Source: Cryptomeria japonica
Lineage: Eukaryota > Streptophyta > Pinopsida > Cupressales > Cupressaceae
Length of the DNA: 64,000 nucleotides
Assembly (NCBI RefSeq): GCF_030272615.1
Contig: NC_081413.1
Span: 447,374,538 to 447,438,537 of the forward strand
Reading direction: 5' to 3'
Shown one piece after another: positions 10,967 through 21,741 of the stretch; within the stretch, counting starts at the first letter, position 1, and each line of letters starts with the position of its first letter. The notes beneath the pieces were generated by a model. That model did not search any database and had not been told where the DNA came from. It saw only the letters and a list, made by a program, of their open reading frames with translations. A program made the position numbers and the translations under genes.

Positions 10967-12565
10967 TGATGGGATGGGGTTTGGGATAGACTAGCCTAGT
11001 CTATGCTCTTAGATCCTTCCCTTGGATCACTAGGTGTACTAACCACACCCTAGGGTCTCTAGGACTTCCCTTGCTCATGGAATCCCCTGACCTTGCCCAA
11101 TCCACCCACCAGCAACTTGAATTTTCGCTCCTAAGGTCTCACCTACTCATGAGATCCAAAGAATCTGTACTTAGGCTAATAAGGGTTTGGCTTGTTCCAC
11201 ACCTTTTGAGGTCCTAGCAAGGATAGGGTAGGTCTAAGACATGGTTTTCCACCCATTCATGTGCCCCCAAGAGGTTTCAAGCTTCCTACCCCTTACCAAT
11301 TTCACTATTTTGTCTTTTACCTACAAAAGAGGGCTACAAGGATTGTAACTAATTAGGCCTCCTATCCGGTCCTTTAGGGATCGCTCTTGCAAACAATGCA
11401 TATGCTTGTGAAACTTCCCAAAAGACCTACTATTCATTTGGCAAGGGCTGAAGGATTTTTCTAGTTTTGGGCCTCCAAGTGTTCGTACATTGCCCTAGGT
11501 GGATTTTAAGGTTTTTAAGGGTTTTAAAGAGGGTTTTTTTTAGGCATGCCAGGGTCACAGTGTAGGTTTGATGTTCTTTCCACCTTGTCTAGATTAGTGT
11601 AAGCTCCTCCTTCACACAAATGGTACTCCACTCACCCCTCTACAATTCCTCCAAAGGGTGCCTCCTCCTCTGTCCTTCCTTGCTCTACAAGACCTCTACA
11701 ACTTAACCCTTCCTAGTCGGGCACTACCTAGTCTTGCCTAGGAGTGGGTCTTTAGATGGCCTCCCTACATCTTCAAGGGCCCTTCTTTCTTTGGAGTATT
11801 GTATAGGGTCTCCACTCTCATTCCCCATGGTTTCATGGTGATTCCACAATGGGGAATGGAGTTATGAACCCATTGACACAAACCAGTCCAAAACTAGATA
11901 GTGAGAAGCAAATTTACAAAATACTTACAAACACACACAAACTACAAAACAAAACCTAATCTAAATGCTCACATTGAATGTAAATACACCATACAAGACA
12001 CTCAACATAGTTTTGCTCAAAAATCAATCCATTAATGATCGTTTCTTACTCCATTTGTGCTGACTGGCAACAAAATTGCAGTCACAATCAAGTCACTTTG
12101 CTTGGGCCGTACAACAACTAACATCCAACCCCTTCTCTTAGGGTTTGCAACTACTTATACTACCCTTTCCTTGGTCTATGTGCCCATATTAGGGTTGTCC
12201 ACATTAAACTAAAGATTTTGACCACTAGGTGGAAAAGTTGCTTGACAACTTTGAAAAGTTGTCATGCAACTTTTGCAACTTTTTATCAACTTTCTCAATG
12301 TTGCTTTTCTTGACTCCTAGGCCCACATTGGACTATCCTAAGGACACCACCATGCTAAGAAGGACCCTAAACACCTCAAAGGCACACATACCCTCTTATT
12401 TCAAGAAAAACTTAACTTTGACTTATGACCCTAGGACCTCAACTAGGACCTAAACTAAGACCAATGAGCACATGGCTCTTATTGTATATACAATGGCTTC
12501 TTAAAGAAGCAAGAACACAATCAAAATCAAATGGTGGGAGCCCTTTGAAGGGTGCTCCTGCACCA
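10967..12565 (-). mobile_element. gypsy1-family solo LTR
   Basis: This 1599-bp LTR (TGATGGGATGG...CTGCACCA) is flanked on both sides by ATCAA (10962-10966 and 12566-12570). After the right copy, copia1 integrase resumes in frame (RTRSLPGDIYFML). Removing the LTR and one ATCAA restores a continuous reading frame, the signature of LTR-LTR recombination leaving a solo LTR. Confidence 0.9.
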
Positions 12566-12570
12566 ATCAA

Positions 12571-13154
12571 GAACAAGAAGTCTACCAGGAGATATATATT
12601 TTATGCTAATAATTGATGATTATAATAGAATGTGTTGGGTTACTTTTCTCAAGGAGAAATCATAAGCTTTTGGAAGATTCAAGATATTCAAGGCAATGGT
12701 AGAGAATAAAACCGACAAGAAAATCAAATGCTTGAGATCAGATCAAGGAGGTGAATTTAGATCTAGAGAATTTAATGCATTCTGCGAAGTGAATGGAATC
12801 AAAAGACAACTATCAACACCCTGGACACCCCAACAGAATGGAGTTGTGGAAAGGAAGAACATAACTATTCTGGATGCAGCAAGAACAATGTTAATGTACC
12901 AAAATCTACCTCATGTGTACTAGAGAGAAGTAGAGAATACAACAGTTTATACTTTTAATAGAGTTCACATCAAAAGTGAAACCGGTAAGATCCCTTATGA
13001 ACTATGGTTTGGTCATATTCCTACTCTTAAGTATTTCAGAATATTTGGAAGCAAATGTTATATTAGAAGAGATGAGTATATTGTAAAATATGATCCTAGA
13101 AGTGATGAAGGAATATTTCTTGGTTATTCATCTAAAAGAAAGGCATATATATGT
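12571..13154 (+). pseudogene. copia1 integrase core
   Basis: Continues copia1 after the gypsy1 insertion. The Ty1/copia integrase DDE residues are visible: Asp in FMLIIDDYNRM, Asp in CLRSDQGGEF and Glu in NGVVERKN. The C-terminal part runs through PYELWFGHIPTLKYFRIFG to GIFLGYSSKRKAY, where element X interrupts it at the 5-bp target TATGT (13150-13154). The reading resumes at 54633. At least two in-frame stops (TAA in EKS*AFG, TAG after LPHVY) inactivate it. Confidence 0.88.
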
Positions 13155-14120
13155 TGTTTTTCTCAAAATCTGATTCACTTTAAAATCCTTATAGTGATAT
13201 GATAACTCTATATGCAAAAGAGAGATTAAAGAGAAGGAAAAATTTAGGACAACATATGACAAGGTTTGATTAACCTTCTACACTTCAAACTTATCCAAAG
13301 TTTAGGTGGGTATACCTTTGTGAACTGAATTCACACTTTTAAAAGATAAATCCACAACAAACCAGTCTGAAAACTAATGGATCTTATCACCTTAAAACTA
13401 ACGGAAACAAAGGAATTAAACTTATACTCATGTTCAGTATTGATCTACAATATGTATAGAAGATAACCTTAATAGATACCAGTGCCTTATCCAAGGTCAC
13501 AGAGTCATCTAAGTTCAAACAATACTTCCACAATCAAACATCTCTACATGTTCCATCAGTTTGGCTTCTGCAGATCCCTATATATGCCTGGCACACATAA
13601 GAATTTATTCATACCAGACTAAACTATGTTCATCAAAATTCAAAGTATCCCACAAAGAATTCACTAGTAAAAAATGATTCTTGTGTATTTAATTCCCATC
13701 CTGAAGAGAAAAGCTAAGAAACATTTTTACTAAAAATTGCCTTGCAACCCATATTCAAAAAAGAATAACCCTAGATTACTCAGAATGAAATAGTAAACAT
13801 TTGCAAACATACTTGAAGACAACACAAAGTTTAAACTCAAAACCAATGGTATGTGTATTAATATTTCTTCTGAAAGTATTACGAAAACATTCGAATATTC
13901 TCCATCAAAACTTGAAAAAAGCTTAGATAAATTTTTGCAGCATTTTCTTACAATTCCTTGCGATCCCCTTTCTTCTAGTCCTGGTATGCATTTGTAACAA
14001 TATGGATGCACACATAGCTTCAGACTTTCCTAGGAGAGTTTATTACATTCATTACTTCTTAAGAGGAAGTTACAAAACCTTTTACAAATGCGGTTACAAG
14101 TCTCTTTCAACATCTGTGGC
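13155..14120 (-). other. X LTR segment downstream of its ORF, non-coding
   Basis: This forms the last part of the LTR in the sense direction, after the ORF stop at 14121-14123. It aligns with 44755-45720. Small frames in it (such as 13730-14011) are shared by both LTRs but lack features of a protein. It should contain R/U5 and the poly-A signals of X, none of which I can place. Confidence 0.5.
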
Positions 14121-14949
14121 TTATTCCTCTTGTTGTTCTATTGCAACATTTTCTAACTGCTCCATATCAAGCACTGTATACTTTCTTGTCCATTCCTAAT
14201 ACACCTCATCAGCAGGCCATGAGAAGTTAATTACTTTTTCTTTTGTCATGGCTAATCTTTTCCAACAATTCCTCATTTTATTGACCTCTGAATTCAAGAA
14301 ATCATAATGAGATTTGATTTTCTCAATCTCCTCAATTGTTTTGACAAATATGGAGGAATCCTCTGATTTAACAATTCCTTTTATTCTTAGTGACAATTTG
14401 GCTTCCAATTCCTTAAGCCATATTTGTTTGTCCTTTAATTGGGTTGGGCTGACAAAACCTCCTGGGAGTAATTCAAAAACTTAATCAGTGTACTCTTTCT
14501 TGTATAAGTTGATCTTTCTATCTGCATTATCTACTCCTTCTGCCAACTTTACTAAATCCTTTGTCATATCATTGGTGGATTTAATAATGGGGTCAGCCCC
14601 TGCCTCATCATAGGATACACAAATCGGTTCTATATCCTACTCTTTGGGTCTCTATTTATCAAAAATAGGCATTAATACAGCCTTTTCCCCATTTAACTCA
14701 TTCCACATTTCCAAAATCTTACTCATGTTGTTATACATTAGTGAAGACCCTATAGTGTCAGCAAAACTTAATATTGTAGCCTTTACTCTCTCTTCACATT
14801 TCTTTGCATATAGGGCCTGAGCCTGTTTTAAATTCTCCAACTCATGGGGAGTGATCTTGATCAACTGAGAACTAGAAGGTGTTGGAGATGGTGGGAATTC
14901 AATAATGGGGCTGGTAGGTGGAGGTCTTGCAAGAGAAGAGGAGATCATC

Positions 14950-16489
14950 TGTAATGCCCTGCCAGGAAACCCCGAAGGGATAAGCCAAAATACAAGATTA
15001 GAGTGCAATAAATTTTTTTTTTTTAATTTGCTGTTAAAAAATTTCATACACAACAGGAAAAAAAAACACAGTCTCACAGAGACTGAAATAAATAATTTTT
15101 TTTTTTTTTTTTCTTTTGGTTTTTATTCTTTCATAAGCAATTGTAAAATACCCAGATCAGGAAAGGGGAAAATTTCTCCAAAACCAACAGCATATTAGCC
15201 AAATAAGATTGATCTTCACAAATTTAATATCTAATCTGCCAACCCCCCAACTAAATTTCAATTTTATTTAATTTTAAATCATTCTTGGCAAACCAGAAAT
15301 TGATTTGAAAACAAAGAATGAATCAAAGAGGGATAATTCAAGATCTTATTTCCATTCTACTCTATTAATCAATCAAACTAATTTTTTCAATAACAAATTC
15401 ATTTCTTTCAACCAGAACAGTAAATTCTTTTAGCAACAAGAAAACAATTTAGAATCCTACCTTCATACGCGATCCTGGTAGAGATTTACTGAAGAGCCCA
15501 ACCTGCCAGCTCAAGGATTCCTCCTCCTTCCAGAATCCCCAAATTTCATCCCAAAATCCTTTTTCCAACCAAATGTTTTCCAAAAAAAACATCCATCCTC
15601 CAAAATTTTCCAAAAATTAGGTTATAAGGAAGAGTTGACCAAAATTCCATTTTTGGAATTAAAATTTTTATTTAAAATAATCTTCCCAGAAAAAATAATT
15701 CTTTTCTAACTATAACAACAAATTAAATTGCTTTTCCCAGTTAAAATTGATTTCCTCAATTAATTCAATTTAACCTTTCTAATTTAAGAAGCCAACAAAA
15801 TACAATTAAATCTATTGCAATTACATACAAAACTTTCTTTTTCAACAGCATATACAAAATGCATTTACTATTCAAAATCACCCATTTAATTGAACTTGCT
15901 CCCAATTTAAATCGAGAAATTCAAATCAACGATAATTCACATAAAGAAATCCTGATTAATTTAGTCCATTAATCTTTAATGCACAAACACATATATAATC
16001 AAAATAATTACTAAGGACTAATTAATCAATTTATCCATACACACCAAGCACGCAAACCGAGAAGGTCAACCAAACAGACGACTCGCAAACCCGAACAAAA
16101 AGGGATTACTGACGACGACTGACGATGCTCACTTGAGCACGACTAAGGTCAACTAGGGTCTTATGACCACCTAATCCAACTCTAAGGATTAAAGAGGTAC
16201 ACTCAAACCTGCAAATCCAGGTGAAGACGAACCTCGCACTCATGCAGCATTGTACCTGAAATCTCCTGCAACCAAGAGTCATACATGCATACATATATAA
16301 AATTTAATGAAAGCGTTAGCCCTATATTAATACCATGAAATAGGAACACTAAACAACTTGCATACAACTAGTGTGGAAACCACATCAACAACTATGTGTT
16401 AAATCAAACATCTGACTATAATCATTGTATTAAGATAAACTAACCAAGATTAAACCAAGATTAGAAATGATTAGGGCAGGGGTACTACA
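14950..16489 (-). repeat. W 3' LTR (left)
   Basis: Plus strand begins TGTAATGCCCTGCC and ends GGGGTACTACA. The 1540 bp are highly similar to 20200-21741; most differences are single transitions and poly-T length changes, so W is a fairly recent arrival. Confidence 0.93.
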
Positions 16490-16503
16490 TTCTCCCCCCC
16501 AGG
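16490..16503 (-). promoter_or_regulatory. W polypurine tract
   Basis: The plus strand TTCTCCCCCCCCAG reads CTGGGGGGGGAGAA on the minus strand, immediately before the 3' LTR. This is the expected place and composition for the polypurine tract. Confidence 0.85.
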
Positions 16504-19500
16504 TTCCAACTTACTCCTGGAAGTCATAAGGCTAGATGGAGAACATGTCGTATGCATCAGCCCTGAAACTCATTCAACAAAGATCAAATTGCACATAGAA
16601 ATCTTTCCATAATCAAATGAAATATTATTGCAAAATCCTTTACAAACGCCATTATCCATTGGCAAGCTACATCTAAATTCATACATTTCTTATAACATTC
16701 TAGAAATTATCCACAATCATACCAGGGAAACAGGATTTTTCTCCCTTTCATTACACCAAATTAAAGCATTTACCAAGAGGTAACCAACAATTACCATAAT
16801 CATCTATCAAACATGACAAGAAAACATGCCATTGAGATGAATTTCCTTTTACCAATATATCTTTTTCATAAACTTTATAACATAGAACTAGCTTAAAATA
16901 TCAATTTCTACAACCAATTTAACTTTCATGAAATAAGAGCAACATAAATAATTCAATTGTTTACACTTGCCAGGCATATAAAAACCTTTCCAAAGACTAT
17001 GTCCCATAACATAGTGACAAGATAACACAATTTACTCCATGATACAATTAATAACCATCCACATAATTGGAATACATAACTCAAAAGGCCACATGTGAGC
17101 ATGTCTAATGCTCGGTCAAAGATAACATGCATGATCCGCATCTTTATGCCTGATCTCAGAACAACAATATGATCATACAAATCCAATATCTCACTCAAGG
17201 CTCGATGGTGCTAGGCACACCATAGCGGTGCTACCTTCCATACAAGACCTTTGTGAATATCCCTTGTTGAGCAAGGTGGTTAGCCTCCAAGAGATAGTCA
17301 CCACACATAGGTAGGTAGTGGGTCCTAGCTGCAACACAGCCTCACATACCCCCATCCTCAAGGTTCCTTACGACCACTTCCTCGTACACACTCTACCAAA
17401 TCCGTATCATACATCTTTGGAGAGGAATTTCACATTTCAACACAAGACCAACATCCAAAAACAATAAGGATAGACCAGTTTAGCCACCAAGATACAGATG
17501 AATAAAGATAATAAATCATCAATTCCAACAGTAAGGCAAGAAAATAATCCGGAATTGCAACACCAAATCAAAAGTGCAAAAGATCACAAGATTGTGGCTA
17601 CACCTTCAAAATCAAAGTAAAATAAATTGCTGGTCCCCAAAGAAATAATAAGAATATCACAACTGCACATAACATCACTATGTGACTAACATCTAGCCAC
17701 CAACAAGGAAGGAAGGAACAACTGACTAGCCATTGCAGTAGCTCATCATGTGGTGCGACATAGTCACACTACCCACATGGCATGGCGGTGTGCACCTCGA
17801 CATCACCCCGCATCACGTCGTCACGCGGCATGGCAATACCCCAAGCGGAGAAAACACGCAATGGACATATCTCACATGGTAGTGTACCTCACGGAAAAAA
17901 AACACGCGCAGGTCACATCCCGCATAGCGATGTATCTAGAAGGATACTCGTCGTAAGTCAGAGGTATACATGACTAGGGTCCACCCACATGCCCACCAAC
18001 ACATACTAACTGGTAGCACAAGTGAATAAACCTACCTTTCATGAAGACAAGGCAAAGGATCCTCCAAATTACACCATCACTCTGCACAAGAATCACCATC
18101 CATATGCTCAAATAAAGGAGAGGAATAGGCTGTCACATATAAACCTATAAATAGATTCATCAAAAGGGAAAGTATTGAGTACACCCTTGATACAGTTTAG
18201 TAGTACAACTATATCATTCCTCGAAGTAGAGAAGCTAAAGTCGCTTCACGCCGACATTACTCGTATGCCAATCCATACTATTCAAGGAACGGTTACTTCG
18301 AATACTACCCCTTAACATACTGAGTTACCCACAACTCGAGGTTTGGTACTCAGTAGGGAACAATTAAGCAACAACATATAAACAGTATGGTTTCCCATAC
18401 TCATAAGCAACATATCTTCCATGGTTGATTACTTCACCAATCCATGGGCACATATAATACGCACTGGTTTCTTACAATACACACGAAAACACCAGTACTG
18501 GTCTAGTCACATTTACGGGGAGTACTTTTCAGTACGCTAACATCTATACAAGGAAGATTTTAATTATGCTTTCTACATAAATAACTGAATCAAGTTTACT
18601 CTAGATACAAGTACTGAAATTATTAACAATTCACAATTACATAAGGAAATAACATCATTCCTATATCTTTCTCGAATCTCACTAAGCATTCATAACTAGA
18701 TTACTAACTATGCAAATTCATTTCCTAAAGAGGACTTTCATCTATCAATATGAAGCCAAAATGCAATAGTACAATTTCACATGTTTTATACACATTCTAT
18801 TTAAATCAATGCATTCTTTAATACCATTTCTAAAATTCTTATGATTAGGCAAAGAGAAGGGAAAGAGAGTTTGATAACCCAAACTATTTCCTACAAAAAC
18901 ACAAGATCAATCAAGATCACACTATAATATAAAATTTCTCACTATAAGCCTATCATTTCAATTACACGGTTTACATTTCGCTACCGTTTAGAAGGATGAC
19001 AATCAGCCTAACAAAACACTTCCAATAATTATGGTCGCAACAGGAGGTTCTAGTTTCCCAACAAAACAGAGATCAAGACAGGCAATTTTTTTCGATTATA
19101 CCAGACCTCATGAGAACACTCTCTTATAATAATACAATACAGACACATGTCATAATTTTGCAACCTATTATAGAAATCACATTACAATCAAAAGGTAAGC
19201 GAGGAGCTATTACCCAAATAAAACATATTAATGCATGCACATCAAACAAGCTTTTCATTCGCACTTTCTAAACACATTAAGGTAATTACATATACCCAAA
19301 AGCGAGTTCAATGGAGCATTTGCTAAAATAAATCTTCAATCAAACTGGTTTAATGAAACACATAAAATAATCTTTCAGGGAACACATTAATACTCTCTCG
19401 AAGCTACAATAACATGCTCCTTTTAATCTTCTTCTACAAACCAAGCAGTTTCACATAATTCAACTATTCGCATAGTAATGCACCTTACTAAGATAGAATT

Positions 19501-20184
19501 TAATTATGCTACTCCTACAAAATACACATGGAGAATTCTTTAAACGTACACATACAGTTTTCTCCCAATAACCAAAATAAATTTTTAAACCCATAGCCCT
19601 TTAATAATAAAAAAAAAACATAAGCGTCATAAGGCTCACACAAGGGTTCAAGAAGTCACACCCTTTTCTCTCTCGCAAACAAGAAAACTCGAATCAAAGA
19701 TAATTTTACATATCCTAATCATTTTAATTTCCAGAAAGAAAGAGAGGAATGGTGATGATCATTTAATTTTCTACAAAATAAGCATTCAATATTTACCATA
19801 CTAGTCCTTCAAGTGGACAACACTAAGCTAAATCATAATCTTAAACAAACACAATTCGCACTTTCAGATTCAAGACAAGCACGGACCAACCCAAATGGAT
19901 TAGTCTAAAGAGTACAACACTCAAAAAGGAAGGTACATACGACTCTCTTTCAAAATAAGAGTAATCGTAGACCCAGACATCAATAAGCAAACAATGCACA
20001 TATAAACACTCAAACACCAACATCAAGAAGGTGAGAACAAGGTGTGAACACACACGTTACACACAAGTTAAGGTCTACTCAATCACTCACATACACAAAG
20101 GAGGACAAGCATACACATAAGGTCAATACACCTCACACCAATAGAGGGCACACGTGACACCAGAGATCCCAGTGTTTACAACTT
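16504..20184. other. W internal region, non-coding
   Basis: Over 3.6 kb I find no retrotransposon protein motif on either strand. The few short frames, such as 17750-17973, fall in a patch unusually rich in CG and CATGG-type motifs (about 17740-17960) and look incidental. Several GTAC-centred short palindromes (CAGTACTGG, AGTACTTTTCAGTAC) occur around 18490-18540. This sequence may carry packaging or dimerisation signals, which is inference. Confidence 0.7.
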
Positions 20185-20197
20185 GGCTCTGATACCA
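20185..20197 (-). promoter_or_regulatory. W primer-binding site (initiator tRNA-Met)
   Basis: The minus strand reads TGGTATCAGAGCC, complementary to the 3' end of plant initiator tRNA-Met, two bases inside the 5' LTR (which ends at 20200). It fixes the orientation of W as minus. Confidence 0.93.
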
Positions 20198-20199
20198 AA

Positions 20200-21741
20200 T
20201 GTAATGCCCCACCAGGAAACCTCGAAGGGATAAGCCAAAATACAAGATTAGAGTGCAATAATTTTTTTTTTTTAATTTGCCATTAAAAAATTTCATACAC
20301 AGTAGGAAAAAAAAACACAGTCTCACAGAGACTGAAATAAATAATTTTTTAATTTTTTTTTCCTTTTGGTTTTTATTCTTTCATAAGCAATTGTAAAATA
20401 CCCAAATCAGGAAAGGGGAAAATTTCTCCAAAACCAACAACATATTGGCCAAATAAGATTGATCTTCACAAATTTAACATCTAATCTGCCAACCCCCCAA
20501 CTAAATTTCAATTTTATTTAATTTTAAATCATTCTTGGCAAACCAGAAATTGATTTGAAAACAAAGAATGAAATCAAAGAGGGATAATTCAAGATCTTAT
20601 TTCCATTCTACTCTATTAATCAATCAAACCGATTTTTTCAATAACAAATTCATTTCTTTCAACCAGAATAGTAAATTCTTTTGGCAACAAGAAAACAATT
20701 TAAAATCCTACCTTCATACGTGATCCTGGTAGAGATTTACTGAAGAGCCCAACCTGCCAGCTCAAGGATTCCTCCTCCTTCCAAAATCCCCAAATTTCAT
20801 CCCAAAATCCTTTTTCCAACAAAATGTTTTCCAAAAAAAAAATCCATCCTCCAAAATTTTCCAAAAATTAGGTTATAAGGAAGAGTTGACCAAAATTCCA
20901 TTTTTGGAATTAAAATTTTTATTTAAAATAATCTTCCCAAAAAAAATAATTCTTTTCTAACTATAACAACAAATTAAATTGCTTTTCTCAATTAAAATTG
21001 ATTTCCTCAATTAATTCAATTTAACCTTTCTAATTTAAGAAGCCAACAAAATACAATTAAATCTATTGCGATTACATACAAAACTTTCTTTTTCAACAAC
21101 ATATACAAAATGCATTTAATATTCAAAATCACCCATTTAATTGAACTTGCTCCCAATTTAAATCGAGAAATTCAAATCAACGATAATTCACATAAAGAAA
21201 TCCCGATTAATTTAGTCCATTAATCTTTAATGCAGAAACACATGTATAATCAAAATAATTACTAAGGACTAATTAATCAATTTATCCATACACACCAAGC
21301 ACGCAAACCGAGAAGGTCAACCAAACAGACGACTCGCAAACCCGAACAAAAAGGGATTACCGACGATGACTGACGATGCTCACTTGAGCACGACTAAGGT
21401 CAACTAGGGTCTTACGACCACCTAATCCAACTCTAAGGATTAAAGAGGTACACTCAAACCTGCAAATCCAAGTGAAGACGAACCTCACACTCATGCGGCG
21501 TTGTACCTGAAATCTCCTGCAACCAAGAGTCATACATGCATACATATATAAAATTTAATGAAAGCATTAGCCCAATATTAATACCATGAAATAGGAACAC
21601 TAAACAACTTGCATACAACTAGTGTGGAAACCACATCAACAGCTATGCGTTAAATCAAACATCTGACTATAATCATTGTATTAAGATAAACTAACCAAAA
21701 TTAAACCAAGATTAGAAATTGATTAGGGCAGGGGTACTACA
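20200..21741 (-). repeat. W 5' LTR (right)
   Basis: Direct partner of 14950-16489 with the same ends (TGTAATGCCC, GGTACTACA), abutting TCATC at 21742-21746. Confidence 0.93.

Larger units (their letters stand above)
10233..12565 (+). repeat. Segmental duplicate of 4908-7231
   Basis: A block of about 2.3 kb (part of copia1, the ATCAA target and the gypsy1 LTR) is present twice in direct orientation, offset by about 5.3 kb. The left junction shows short microhomology (ATAAG-like at 4905-4910 and 10231-10236). Substitutions and indels separate the copies throughout. Confidence 0.85.
14950..21741 (-). mobile_element. Element W: non-coding LARD-type LTR retrotransposon
   Basis: A complete LTR element with perfect target duplication TCATC (14945-14949 and 21742-21746), two LTRs of about 1540 bp, an initiator-tRNA-Met primer site and a C-rich (minus-strand purine) tract. 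The orientation is minus. Its 3.7 kb interior shows no gag, protease, RT or integrase frame. This fits a LARD (large retrotransposon derivative), which must be mobilised by enzymes of a related element. The LTR ends resemble those of Z (sense start TGTARTACCC, sense end GGCRGGGCATKACA), suggesting a chromovirus-related helper. It disrupts the X LTR ORF. Confidence 0.92.

Noticed and set aside
13147-13155. X LTR starting at 13152 (TGTTGTT) with no target duplication
   Set aside because: Starting at 13155 aligns base for base with the right LTR start at 44755, gives TGTT...AACA ends and leaves TATGT/GATGT as a near-perfect 5-bp duplication.
13730-14011. Repeated ~93-residue frame in the X LTRs (also 45327-45611), on the minus strand
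   Set aside because: It lies downstream of the LTR ORF stop, has low-complexity hydrophobic content and carries independent changes; not separable from LTR repetition.
16106-16294. Repeated 62-residue frame in the W LTRs (also 21357-21545)
   Set aside because: Duplicated with the LTR and lacking any further evidence of coding.
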